From contig NC_033627.1 in the NCBI RefSeq assembly GCF_001540865.1, forward strand, positions 11,343,874-11,407,873: a stretch of 64,000 nucleotides of DNA, written 5' to 3'. The notes below the pieces were generated by a model. The model was not told the origin of the DNA and made no database searches. It worked only from the letters and a program-made list of their open reading frames with translations. A program made the translations under genes and the position numbers. Below, piece by piece: positions 1 to 11,287 of this stretch. Numbering within the stretch: the stretch's first letter is position 1; the number at the start of each line of letters is the position of its first letter. This DNA is from Ananas comosus. Lineage: Eukaryota; Streptophyta; Magnoliopsida; Poales; Bromeliaceae.

Positions 1-480
1 CGTCTACAAGCTACCTCCACCACTAATTAGTCCTGTGGAGAGCAAGTCCAGAAAGGACGCAACGACACCAACGCGAACGCACAAACAGACTCCGGAGAGT
101 ACTCGTGAGCGCTACCCAACCGAGTATACAAGCGAGTCTCTGTCGAGCTCAATCAGGTCTCGCAGGCTAAAGTCAAAGTAACTGGGTCATAACTGGTCTA
201 CACCACCAAGTCACGTGCCCTCGGCACAATCTGATCCACAATGGCAACGCGGTCACACGTCAACGCCGACGAGCGCGCCCAAATGTCCGGAACACGAGTC
301 TAAACACTACTGTGAAAAATAGACTCGTTTCATCCTCCAGCACGAGCGTAGAAGAATATCTAAACTACCTGGGATCCATCGACACAATACTGCGACGAAC
401 AAAAAATAATCAACGGCCGCCTGGGCAAGTCAGTTAGGTTTAATACTATGACGCGATCATAATCGCAAAGTTTTTCCTAT
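1..480. mobile_element. Non-coding LTR-type retroelement fragment (copy 1)
   Basis: This stretch is clearly related to 1820-2270 and 40874-41210. Shared landmarks in the same order are a stretch reading like gtggagagcaagtcca, then ctacccaaccgagtat, then cacgtgccctcggcacaat, then a cagcacgagcgta-like stretch and caagtccaaca. It contains no long reading frame. The related copies begin with TGTCACGCCC, which fits the TG start of an LTR. I infer a high-copy non-coding LTR retrotransposon derivative; the superfamily is not determinable here. Confidence 0.5.
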
Positions 481-500
481 AGCCTCAGTCTCAAGTCCAA

Positions 501-501
501 C

Positions 502-567
<66 letters not shown>
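501..567. repeat. (AT)n microsatellite
   Basis: Nearly uninterrupted AT dinucleotide run directly following the LTR-type fragment. Confidence 0.95.
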
Positions 568-569
<2 letters not shown>

Positions 570-621
570 CACAAGAAAATTAAATATATTAAGAATATTT
601 GATTCAATTAAAAATATATAT

Positions 622-1330
622 ATTAGTGTGCGTTTGGTTCGGGTTATCCTGGCAAGATTACAAACAATCCTGTCAGAATTACTATGTTTGATTCATCCGG
701 TATGTAATCGGTTCGATAATATAGCATTACAAATGGTGCAAAATTACACCAAAAATATTACCGAGAGGAAGGTGTGTATCTTGGATTACTGAAATCAAGT
801 AATATTGCATATTATGTAAAATGATAATTCTACCCCTTTAACTTCCGTAACCCTTTCAATACGTTATTTTAAAAAATTTAATTTAAAATTTTGAATTGTC
901 AACTTTCAAATTTTAAATTTAAATTTCAAATTTCAAAGTTCAAATTTCAAATTTTAAAATACAAATTTGTATTTTAAATTTAGATTTTAATTTTTAATTA
1001 TATATATTTATATTTAAATTTTAGATTTTAAATTTATAAATTTCATATTTTTATTTTAAATTAATTTATTAAATTTATATTTTTGTTCAAATTTAAAAAT
1101 TAAAAATTAAAAATTAAAAGATTAAATCATTTAAAATAAAATTTGATAAAAAAAATATTATTTGTAAACAGTAAAAAAAAAAGTTTACAAAATATGATTA
1201 AGGGCAATTTTGGAAATGACTATAATTTATTGTCTAGATTACTAAATTTTATATACAGAACTAAACATAGTAATACTATAAACACTGTAATCTAGCATTA
1301 CATTACTGTATTAAACTAAACGCACTAATA
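622..1330. mobile_element. MITE with GTGCGTTTGGTT-type termini
   Basis: The left end reads TTAGTGTGCGTTTGGTT and the right end, read on the other strand, TTAGTGCGTTTAGTTT, giving imperfect terminal inverted repeats around an AT-rich, gene-free interior. TTTGGTT-type ends are typical of Tourist/PIF-Harbinger-like MITEs. A clean target-site duplication is not evident. A related copy lies at 23955-25060, interrupted by another insertion. Confidence 0.55.
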
Positions 1331-1355
1331 CAGTATCAGTAGTAATCTAATTTAG

Positions 1356-2275
1356 TGTCACGCCCCGGATTGCACGTTCCCCGGGCACGCCGACAAATCC
1401 GCCATATACAAAGAAATTTTTCTTGTATACGAAGCGACAGCTGAGTTCCATATACATAAGCCAAATTCAAAATACAAGACTACTCGCACTGACGAGTTAA
1501 ACCACTGAATGTACATGAACTCCAACAAAAACAACTACCTGCTGTAGGGGCACCTCTAGCTCGGCTCGTCGGGTATGGCTCTAACTCGTGACGCCCTTGC
1601 CTCGATCCTGATCGGCCTCTGCAATAAAAAAAGATAACAACAGGGCGTGAGAACTACTGTAAAACAAGTAGGATAGTAGTAAATATATGAATAAAATCTA
1701 CCACTATGAAACACTATACTATCATGCTCTACACTAACCAACTGTAGAAAATATCAAATCTGACCCAAACTAATCGGGACTGTAAGCATACCCGTCTCTG
1801 GGACTGTGAACACACCCGTCCCTGCCCAGTTGCGACTATTCAGCTACCTCCACACTATCTAGTCCGTGGAGAGCAAGTCCAACCGGCATGAGCGACACCA
1901 ACGCGAAAGCGCAACGCCTGTCTCCGGAGTGGCACTCGTGGGAGCTACCCAACCGAGTATGCAGCGTATTTCTGTCGAGCTCAATCAGGCTCTACCTCAA
2001 GCCAAAATCCAAGTGACCGACTCTAACTGGTCTAACCACCAATAGGTCACGTGCCCTCGGCACAATCCGTCGCCAAAAAGACGATACGGGTCCACCGTCA
2101 ACCTCGACGGCACCCAACAGTCCGGAATAGCCTGAACGCTACTATAAAAATGTATTCGGCATCCCAGCACGAGCGTAACTGAAAGCTAAACTAGCTGGAA
2201 TACTCATTATGAGGATACTGCTACAGTATAAAATAATATAACGGCCCCTAGGGCTAAATCAGGTAGTGTAACTTG
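1356..2275. mobile_element. LTR-type retroelement fragment (copy 2), starts TGTCACGCCCC
   Basis: It begins TGTCACGCCCCGG, and the same start recurs at 40176. Shared internal words are ccccgggcacgccgacaaatc-like, ttgtatacgaagcgac, the stretch around gctcgtcgggta, and the region from 1820 that matches window positions 1-480. No protein-coding potential is visible. Its right side is cut by the GAGC-rich element at 2277. Confidence 0.5.
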
Positions 2276-2276
2276 G

Positions 2277-2480
2277 GCTGGCAAATGAGCGAGCCGGCTC
2301 GCGTTCGACTCGCGTTCGACTCGATATTTGGCTCGCTCGAGCTCGACTCGAAATTAAATGAGCCGAGCTTGAAAAAAAAAAAGGCTCGAAATTCATTTCA
2401 AGCCGAGCTTGAGTATTACTCAGCTCGTTCGAATTAGGCTCGAAAAGCTCGAAAAGCTCGAATATATATATATATATATA
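2277..2480. mobile_element. GAGC/CTCG-rich repeat element, copy 1
   Basis: It starts GGGCTGGCAAATGAGC and is made of repeated GAGCCGAGC/CTCGA words interrupted by a poly-A run, ending in an internal (TA)n tract. The terminal words return in inverted orientation at 15862, so this is a dispersed family. Both copies have a hairpin-ended MITE inserted at their (TA)n tract. Confidence 0.6.
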
Positions 2481-2481
2481 T

Positions 2482-2715
2482 AGTAGAGCTACTATGCTAT
2501 CAAAAGTATAGAGGATCTGATACTTTCGATTTTTTTATTCTTAGATCAACCTCTTTAATCATTTTTTATCTTTGGATTAATACTATTATTATCTTGTAGG
2601 GACCCCTCAATCCTAGAAATATTATTTAATCCTAGGGGAGACCGCAATCATCCCAACCATACAATTCTTAATCAAAGGGTCAAAAATTCGAAAATATCAA
2701 ATCCTCTATATTTTC
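2482..2715. mobile_element. Hairpin-ended MITE E1, short body type, right end missing
   Basis: The left arm reads gctactatgctatc followed by a hairpin with stem AAGTATA. The body has the short-type words agggacccctcaatccta and taatcctaggggag. The right arm reaches the stem region but stops at the N at 2716, where the expected gatagtatagtagc end is absent, so an assembly join truncates the copy. Confidence 0.7.
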
Positions 2716-2834
2716 NGCTCAGACTCACAAGTACCAGGCGATGTGAGACTCAACTCGCTAGCCCGTCATCCAGACCCTGGCTCAGCCGAGACTCATCTCA
2801 TACTTCCGGCTGGTAATTGTCTCTGATACCATCT

Positions 2835-3660
2835 GTGACGCCCCAACTTCCCAGGGGGTCAACCATCCTAGGACTACTCCCGTCCTAGCACGCTTAACTC
2901 TCTTAACCTCTTGGGCCTTGCCACTGCCCAAAATGCTTAAGCCGGGTTAAGAGTTTAGCCCTATTATATCTCATATATAGGACTATCTGGGGTCTCACAC
3001 AAGGCTCCAATTCAGATTATTAACAAGACTAAAACAATGAATCGAGCAATTGCGATACTCAAAAATAATTCCTCTAATACATGTCGACTATATAAGCACT
3101 TAGGAGTAAGCCGATGATTAACCCACCTCGCACGCTAATCCCTGGCAGCGGAACACTCTCCCAGCTGCGACACCACCTGCTGGGTCAATCACACTCCTCC
3201 GAGTCCAGAAATCGTCTAAGCTCGAGCTCTACGCAACAAAATTCACCGTTTCAGTCCAGGAATCACAGCAGCAAGGTACAATAAAGATTCGACTAAGCTA
3301 ACCTCCACCAAATCCAGTAAGTAAGGGCTTCATGGATTCCTCTCGAAGTCCCGAATCCAACGAACCAAGTCCCGTCGAAAACCGACGCTCCTACGCCGAG
3401 TACGAACTGAAATACCAACGGTCGATGCTGGAAATTCTGCAAATCAGCACCAAGCTCGAAATGATAATACTTGAAGCAATGCAACGGAACACTCACCTCA
3501 AAGACTAATCGGACATCGACACGGCGTCGAGAACGGCGAAAACGCACCCTCGCCTAGCTTCCTCGCAGCGCTACGATCCCAACCGTACCCTTGAACGGCT
3601 TCGCGGCGCGTCGTCGGCGTCGAACTCGTGCTCGCGGCTACCTCCACCGAGCTCTTTGCT
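2835..3660. mobile_element. LTR-type retroelement fragment starting TGACGCCCC
   Basis: After TGTGACGCCCC the stretch contains the LTR-like text around aagccgggttaagag. From about 3085 it is collinear with 41306-41880: cgtcgacta, gcacttaggag, cctggcagc, cttcgtggattcctct-like and tgcaaatcagcacc. A reading frame on the minus strand at 3293-3547 is not conserved and is probably spurious. Confidence 0.45.
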
Positions 3661-5064
3661 TCGGTCGAACAAAGAGAGAAGTAAAAAAATTAGGCAATGC
3701 CCACCTGATTTTGTTGATAAGCATGCATGGGTGCGCGTGGCATCCAAGCCACCTTAATTAGCATGCACGGGTGGACGTGGCATCCAAGCCACCTCAATTA
3801 GCACCAACCGATTTAAAAAATTAATAAGTAAATTAATTAATAAATAAATAAAACAAGGATACTACATTTAGAAATCTAAAATATTTGGATATATCAAAAT
3901 ACTTTTTTAATATTACATAACTCGAAGCAAACGCGCCCTTAAAGGCATCAAAATAGCAATCTATATGTATAAGTAAATTAAGATGTACAATTCATAAATA
4001 TTTAGTAAAAAAAAAAGAGTTGTGAGACTCGACAGCAATAATTCAGAAAATTTGAACTAGAGATTGCAACGAATTGAAGTTTTTTGAGAACTAAAGTGTC
4101 ACGTGCTCATAAACTGTAATTTATCCTTTTTTTTATTGACACCTACTCGATTTAAGTTTGTTTTCATTTGAGTTATTTCACTTAATTAAATTGGATATTT
4201 GATCAAATATATTAATTAGTAATTCTTTCATATTTCATGGCTCTAATTATAACTATTGTTCAGCTGAAAAATAAATTTCCGGTGGAGCCATTAATTTCAA
4301 CAGAATATTCGGTTTAATCAAGTTATTGAAGTAATTTAATTCAAAATATAAGTTAATGTCTCATGGAATTAATGTTTGGAATCTGGTACTCGCCTTGTTA
4401 TCAGATTTTGAGAATTCCCAGCCCGCTCCGATACCGACTGTTGTTAATCCGGTACCAATTATTGCCGTCGAATCAGATTTTTACCATAAATTCATCTTCT
4501 CAGCAAAAACTAATACAATCACAAAAGGAAAAAAAAATTAAACAGAAAAATATAAGGGTAAAATAAAATTCACTAAATAAGAGAAGATTACAACTGACTC
4601 CTCTTCTGCAATATAGTGGCTACAATCCGAGCCATCTTTTTTAATCCCTCCTACCCTTCTCTCTTATTCGTACATCATCCAAGCGCTTTCAACAATTTGC
4701 ATATATAGAGCTATATATAAGACTCTACCCAAGATGTATCCAAATTCTAGAATAATTAGGATTCCTACTTCAATAATATTTAAATCTATATTTAATTTAT
4801 CTACAATAGATTTAAATATTTATCATAATCTAATTAGATTTACACTCTAATTAATATTTAAATCTTAATTTATCTTCAATAGATTTAAATATTAATTCTT
4901 ATCTAACTAAAAAATCAACTAGAAATCTAACCAAATTCTAACAATTAAGTCCTTGAATTAAAGTGATCAAGTATTAATGAAATTAGTTCATTTTCTCTAA
5001 TGCATGCTTAAATTCAAATAAAAGTGACATATATTTTTATAGTGTTTAATATGAAAATTTTGAT
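3661..5064. other. AT-rich intergenic stretch, no supported gene
   Basis: Only AT-rich sequence and short degenerate repeats are visible, including a direct repeat around gcatgcatgggtgcgcgtgg and gcatgcacgggtggacgtgg (3721-3785) and a remnant MITE end near 3915 (gcaaacgcgccct). Two overlapping short frames at 4356-4566 have no recognisable domain. Confidence 0.6.
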
Positions 5065-5072
5065 ATTCTTAA

Positions 5073-7691
5073 GGTCAATTTGCATAAAAAATCCACTAGT
5101 TTTGGGCTTTTGCAAAACCGGGCTACCATTTTCGTTTTTGCAGATTCGGTCTACTTTTTCAAAAAGATGACCAAACTACCCTTCTTTCAAAATGCATAAG
5201 AAGTACATGTATTAATTGTCTTGAAAAATACAGCTGATAAGTCATTATTACAGTTACCTTTTTCTTGGAAAATAAAATTTTCATTAACATACAAATAAAA
5301 TACTTTAAATAAAAAAGTAAAAAAGAAAGAATGGAATACACCTTAAATGGTGCAATATCGTTTCAAATTGTGCAATATTTCTTCCAATTAAATAGTGTAA
5401 TATTTGCGTAAACAGTGCAATACTTGCACAATTTATATAATATTGCACAATTTTTTATACTAAATTACGAATAATATAGTATACTACGTGCAAATAATAT
5501 AACATATTACAATATACTATAAAAATCATGCATTATATGTATAAACGGTGAATATTTTGTACTATTTGTACAAATATTTACACCATTTGTATAGATGTTG
5601 CACCATTATGAGAGAATGTTGCATCATTTGATATTATATTGCATTCTTTCTTTTTAAAAATTAAAATGTATTGTATATTAAATAAAGTGTTAAATTTTCT
5701 TGGAAATGACAACTGCTAAGTCATAATTATATGTACCTTTCTCGAGAGACGAGAATTCTCATTTAATTAAGATAAAATAAAAATTAAAATATTATTAATA
5801 CAATGAAAGAGTGCAACATAGTCTCAAATAGTGCAACATTCTCTTCCAAATAGTGCAATATTTATGTAAATAGTATAATATATGCATCGTTAATATACAT
5901 ATTGCATGATTTTTATACAAAATTACGAATAATATAATATATTACGTGAAAATAACACGAAAATAATATAACATATTACAATATACTATAAAAATCATGC
6001 ATTATATGTATAAACGGTAAACATTTTGCACTATTTGTACAAATATTTACACCATTTGTATAGATGTTGCACTATTATGAGATAATGTTGCACCATTTAG
6101 ATGTTATGTTGCACTTTTTTTAAAAAAAAATTAAAGTGCATTGTATATTAAATAAAATGTTAAATTTTTTGGAAATGACAACTGCTAAGTCATAATTACA
6201 TGTACTTTTCTCGAGAGACGGGAATCCTCATTTAATTAAGATAAAATAAAAAATAAAGTATCATTAATACAATAAAAGAGTGCAACATCCTCTTAAAGAG
6301 TGTAACATAGTCTCAAATAGTACAACATTTTCTTTCAAATAGTGCAATATTTTTAGAAATAAAGAGTGCAAAATACTATAAAAATCATATATTATATTAT
6401 AAATGGTGCATATTCTGCACTATTTGTATAAATATTTACACCATTTGTATATATATTGCACTATTATGAGAGAATGTTGCACCATTTAGATAGTATGTTG
6501 CACTCTTTATTTCTAAAAATTAAAGTGCTTATCTATTAAATAAAGAGTGCAATTTCTTGGAAATGACAACTGCTAAGTCATAATTGCATATACCTTTCTC
6601 GAGAGACGAGAATACTCATTTAAGACAAAATACAAAAAAATAAAGTATTGTTAATAAGATGAAAGAGTGCAACATTCTCTCAAATAGTGCAACATCCTCT
6701 TAAATAGTGCAACATTAGAGAGAATGCTGCACTATTTCATTTTAATGTTGCAATCTTTCATTTGTACATATATTATATAATTTTTATAATATATTGTAAT
6801 ATATTATATTATTTTCGCGTAATATACTAAACTGTACGTAACTTAGTGTAAAAATCATGCAAAATGTGTATTAACAATGCATATGTTGCACTAATTATAC
6901 AGATATTGCACTATTTTGAAGAGATTGTTGCACTATTTGAGAGGATATTGCACTCTTTCATCTTATTAATTAATCTTTATTTTTTTTTATTTTCTCTTGA
7001 ATGAGGTTTCTCGTTTCACGAGAAAGGTACATGTATATAATTATGCCTTAGCAGTTGTAATTTCCAAGAAGTTTGACACTTTGTTTAATATGCAATAAAA
7101 TTTAATTTTCAAAAAAAAAGAGTGCAATTCACATCTAAATGGTGCAACATTCTCTCATAATAGTGCAATATCTATGCAAATGGTGTAAATATTTGTACAA
7201 ATAGTGCAAAATATTCACCGTTTATACATATAATGCATGATTTTTATAGTATATTGTAATATGTTATATTATTTGCGCGTAGTATACTATATTATTCGTA
7301 ATTTAATATAAAAAATTGTGCAACATTATATAAATTGTGCAAGCATTCCACTGTTTATACAAATATTACACTATATGGAAGAAATATTCCACAATTTGAA
7401 ACGATGCTGCACCATTTAAGGTGTATTCCATTCTTTCTTTTTTACTTTTATTATTTGATATTTTTTATTTGTATGTTAATGAGAATTTTATTTTCTAAGA
7501 AAAAGATAACTGTAACAATGATTTGTCAGTTGTATTTTTCAAGACAATTAATGCATATACTTCTTATGCATTTTGAAAGAGAGGTAGTTTGGTCATCTTT
7601 TTGAAAAAGCGGACCGAATCTGCAAAAACGAAAAAGGTGGTCCGGTTTTGCAAAAGCCCAAAACTTGTGGATTTTTTATGCAAATTGGCCC
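5073..7691. mobile_element. 2.6-kb foldback element with 8-bp target duplication
   Basis: The direct repeat ATTCTTAA flanks the element at 5065-5072 and 7692-7699. The ends are inverted repeats (GGTCAATTTGCATAAAA on the left, GGGCCAATTTGCATAAAA on the reverse strand). Complementarity continues inward for at least about 600 bp, so nearly the whole element folds on itself around 6720. The interior holds several degenerate direct units of about 400-480 bp and dozens of GTGCAACAT/ATGTTGCAC words in both orientations. No transposase frame is present. An 8-bp duplication fits hAT-type and a 9-bp one Mutator-like transposition; the long arms resemble non-autonomous MULEs. Confidence 0.8.
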
Positions 7692-7759
7692 ATTCTTAAT
7701 TCTGCATGTATAAAAGAGCTAGGTAGGTGACCTTGTTTCTAAGGTGATGTATAAATTGT

Positions 7760-8085
7760 AGGGTTTAGAGCTAACTTACACTTTTGGTCCTCAAATTATG
7801 AGGTGCATGACACTTTTATTCTCAAACTTTATTCTATGGCAAAGTTTTTACTCAAATTTTGTGAATTGTGTAATTAAATGTTACAATCCAATTTTAACTA
7901 TATATCAACGTATCAGTCATATAGATATGATATGTCATCTTAATATTGTCACGTCATCAGTCAGAACACTATTACAATACTTTCACATTAGCAATAAAAA
8001 GTTATAGTAAATTAAAATTTGAGGATTAAAATGCCGCACAGCTTATAACTTGAGGAGCAACTATGCAATTTATCCTTATTAAATT
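7760..8085. repeat. Dispersed foldback repeat (cacttttggtcctcaaa type)
   Basis: The left side reads ttacacttttggtcctcaaa, and the right side has complementary words around ttgaggattaaaatg and ttgaggagcaactatgcaat. A related stretch is at 45105-45290. It is a non-coding dispersed repeat directly upstream of the FLZ exon, and it may have displaced that gene's first exon. Confidence 0.4.
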
Positions 8086-8170
8086 TAACTTTTACATATA
8101 TATAGACACATTTTGGAAGAGAATCAACTATGCTTATATGTGCATGTACATACTATGTATGTGTATATAG

Positions 8171-8441
8171 AGGGGATGCTCCGTTTTGCAGCATGGAGTG
8201 CCGACAGGAGCAGATGGAGATGGACAAAGCTCTCGAGCAAGAACGTCGGCATTACTGTATTAGCTCTTCTTCTTCTTCTTCGACTACTGCAGTTGCAACT
8301 ATACCTACGATCACAAACTACACTACTGATGAGAACTCTACGACGACGGGGAAGGGCAACAAAGGCAAAGTTATGAGCATTCGCAAGTCGTCAACCATGA
8401 ACCTTACGGCTGCAGGCACTGCTGCTATGGTTGTTGGTTAG
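8171..8441 (+). CDS. FCS-like zinc finger (FLZ) protein, last exon only
   Basis: The frame reads (Y)RGDAPFCSMECRQEQMEMDK, which is the C-terminal half of the plant FLZ/DUF581 zinc finger (second CxxC-type Cys pair and the following helix). A Ser/Thr-rich tail of about 60 residues follows, ending at TAG 8439. The acceptor gtatatag precedes 8171, and an intron at this point in the zinc finger is usual for the family. The first exon should carry the first Cys pair and a YMY-like end, but I could not find it in the 8 kb upstream, which is filled by transposons. FLZ proteins are plant-specific adaptors that bind SnRK1 kinase. The fragment is either the end of a gene with a very long intron or an orphan exon (pseudogene). 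Confidence 0.65.
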
Positions 8442-8554
8442 GTTACGTTTTCAGGATGCACGCATAAAACAACATATATGAGATGTATGTTTTTGTGTGT
8501 ATAAGCGCGCGCACGGGAGAAAGAGAAAGAGATCCATGTGTATTGTTACTTTCT

Positions 8555-8725
8555 CCATATAAAGATTAACTATTGCTTGTAAGAGATTAAGAGGCCTATG
8601 GTTTGTTGTAATTGTAAATATAGTGTAATTGGAGTATGTGCTGTTGCTTTCTCCATATAAAGATTAACTATTGCTTGTAAGAGATTGAGGGGCGTATGGT
8701 TTGATGTAATTGTAATTGGAACTGT
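8555..8725. repeat. Tandem duplication downstream of the FLZ exon
   Basis: A unit of about 95 bp starting ctttctccatataaagat occurs twice (about 8550 and 8648), each copy including gcttgtaagagatt and a tatggttt(g)ttgtaattg-like end. The copies differ by a few substitutions. It lies in the probable 3' untranslated or flanking region. Confidence 0.75.
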
Positions 8726-8904
8726 GCGCAATTAAAAATGCAGTAGTTATAATTGTAGTATTTTGTTTGTTTGGATGCATGTTATATAAAGTGTTGCAAC
8801 TGTATAATATATTTTGCTTGTATATGGATATGGTAGAGAATTTTTATAACAACATTATATTATTTTTCACACATGAAGTGGTAAGTTTAATTACCTCTAT
8901 ATAG

Positions 8905-9400
8905 AAAACAAAAAATATTTTATGTTTATAAGGTTATTAGGAAGGTAAGGTGGCTTTTTATTTAGAGCAACTATTTCGAACTTCTATATTGACTTTTAAT
9001 ATACCTAACTTTTTAATTTGTTTGATTTAAATTATTTGATGGCTCTTTCAACATAAAATTTAAGCTAATTTATTATTTTAACAAATTTATAATTATATGA
9101 ATTATATAAAATTATATTAAAGAGAGTTATAAAGATAAGCAATATATTCAAATTTTAAAGCTAAATATCATTAACCGGCTCACGAGATCAAATAAATTAA
9201 AATGTTAGGCAGCAAAATAAAAATTTAAACAATAAGTAACCATATAAAATGTGTGATAGTTGAAGTAATTAAGTTGTATACATTTCTACCATATAAATAT
9301 AAAAATGATCCTATGCTGTCCACATGGTGCCATAATATTTTATAGTTGGCCTTGATGAGATTCAGAAGAACACAATAAATCATTACTGTGTTATATTTAA
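8905..9400. other. AT-rich stretch with remnant repeat
   Basis: No gene is visible. Words such as tttgatttaaattatttgatggctc resemble a dispersed foldback family seen better at 9405-9736. Confidence 0.5.
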
Positions 9401-9404
9401 TTTA

Positions 9405-9736
9405 AAGGTTAAAACATACAAAGTTTACTTAAGTTATGAATCATTTGAGTTAACTATCAATGCTTTTAAATATTTTGATTTTACTGTCCAATCTTTAAAT
9501 TTATTTCACTTAAATCACTCAACGGCATTATTATTTTAAAATTTGAATGCATTATATATTTAAACACATTTAGTTTAGTATCCTTCATACAATTTCGCAA
9601 CTGTAAATTAATTAAAATAAGTAATTATTTTAAATTTTAAAGTCAAAAGGTTGGATAGAAAAATTAAAATTTTAAAATATTGTGTAGTCCATTCAAAATA
9701 ATCTATAATTCAGAGGAGTTTTGTACTTTTTACCTA
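9405..9736. repeat. Dispersed AT-rich foldback repeat
   Basis: The left end (ggttaaaacatacaaagttt) and the right end (gttttgtactttttacct) are imperfect inverted repeats, with complementary inner words (tcatttgagtt against attcaaaataatc). The same family recurs around 21596-21940, 36400-36640, 44765-44880 and 45795-46130. Non-coding. Confidence 0.5.
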
Positions 9737-9796
9737 GTTTAAATAAATTTATGTAGAATTAATTATGAAATAAAATTTTGTAAAGGGCCAAATGAT

Positions 9797-10085
9797 AAAA
9801 AAAAAGTAAATTGCACTTACCCCCTAAACTTTTGGCAAAATTTTTCTGTACCCTCCAAACTCCTAAAATGGATATCTAACACTTTAAACTATAATATTTT
9901 ATTCGTCTTACCCTATCCATTAGTTTTCGATTAATAGAGCTTGATGGAAAACTGACGAAAAGAGTAACATGAATGAAATATTAGAGTTTAGGGTGTTAAA
10001 TGTTCATTTAGGAGTTCAGGGGGTAAAGTGAAATCTGTCAAAAGTTTAGGGGGGTGATAGTGCAATTTACCCCTTTTTTAACAAA
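9797..10085. mobile_element. Foldback MITE with GTAAATTGCACT termini, copy 1
   Basis: The left end is gtaaattgcacttaccccct, and the right end read in reverse is gtaaattgcactatcacccc. The complement continues inward (aaacttttggcaaaattt against aaatctgtcaaaagttt). Length is about 280 bp with no coding capacity. Confidence 0.75.
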
Positions 10086-10732
10086 AGAGTATTTAATTGT
10101 GTCAAAGTGAGAGTTCCAAGAAAAAAATATTAAAAAAATAAAAAGAAAAAAAGCAAATGAATTGGACCACTACTGATATTTGAAGAATGAGATAATATTC
10201 AGTATATCTTAATCTATAATCACTAATTTATTTTTAAAAAATTTAATTTATTATAAAATAGTATTTTATATTTTTATATTAAAATTTTCTAATTTGCTGA
10301 AAAGAAGTACAAAAATTTTACTTTAAGCTAAAATAAAATTACATTGCATAGTTTCATAGGAACTAAGTGCATTTTCTAAAACAATATTTTTAGAGTCAAA
10401 AGGACAAACGAGTACTACAATAAATTATCATCCGAGTGAAAATAGCTATTGTAAATTAATCATATTAGCGAGTACACCAGAAGAGTAGGGTGTTCGAGTA
10501 TTGTAGCTAGTTCGTATTGCTTTTTTCTTATCTTTAAGCCACTCTAATTTATTTTTTTCTCTTTTATTTTATTACAATAAAATATAGGATAAATTATGAT
10601 ATGATTTATTTTAGAATAAAAAATATATATAAATTCAAAATCAAGTATGATTACTAATTTTAAGATCGGTAGTCAATTCATAAATAACATATTATAATAA
10701 AATAATTTATAGTTAAGAGTGTTAGAGCTTTT

Positions 10733-11010
10733 TGGATAAATTGTACTATTAACTTCTGAACTTTTGAAGTTTTACTTTATCTCCTAAACTCCTAAAATGG
10801 ATATCTAAAATCCTAAACTTTGATATTTCATTTATGTTATTTTTGCCGTCAGTTTTCGATTAACAGATCTTAATGGAAAACTGTCGAAATGGATAATATA
10901 ATTAAAATATTAGAATTTAGAAGGTTAAGTATTCATTTTAGAAGTTCAGAAAGTAAAGTAAAACTTTAGCAAAAGTTGTGGGAGTAACAGTATAATTTAC
11001 CCTTAAAAAA
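10733..11010. mobile_element. Foldback MITE with GTAAATTGCACT termini, copy 2
   Basis: It is collinear with 9797-10085 in the same orientation. Shared inner words are cctaaaatggatatcta, cagttttcgattaa and tggaaaactg. Ends are gataaattgtactattaac and cagtataatttaccctt. More degenerate than copy 1. Confidence 0.7.
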
Positions 11011-11125
11011 AACCCTTTGTAATATCTCCATATCTACCGTTTTCATTACGTTTTCATTATTATTATTATTATTATTTAATTAAATTTCCATCGTAAGTGC
11101 GCGGAATTAAAATCTCCTCCACCAC

Positions 11126-11130
<5 letters not shown>

Positions 11131-11163
<33 letters not shown>

Positions 11164-11220
11164 AACCAAAACCCTCGCCTTTAATTCTCACACAAGAGCT
11201 CTCTCTCTCTCTCTCTCTCG
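11131..11220. promoter_or_regulatory. CT-repeat leader (Y-patch) of the ERD2-like gene
   Basis: Two (CT)n tracts, at about 11131-11161 and 11198-11218, lie 70-160 bp upstream of the ATG. Pyrimidine patches of this kind are common core-promoter or 5' leader elements in plant genes. No convincing TATA box is seen nearby. Confidence 0.5.
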
Positions 11221-11287
11221 CGCACACCGAAACCCTCTTGTAATCGTGCGAGAGTGCGGGGACGCGGCGGAGGCGGCGGCGGAGGCG

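Noticed and set aside
5073..7691. CRISPR-like regularly spaced short repeats
   Set aside because: The recurring GTGCAACAT words are irregularly spaced, occur in both orientations and belong to a plant foldback transposon; CRISPR arrays are not expected in plant nuclear DNA.
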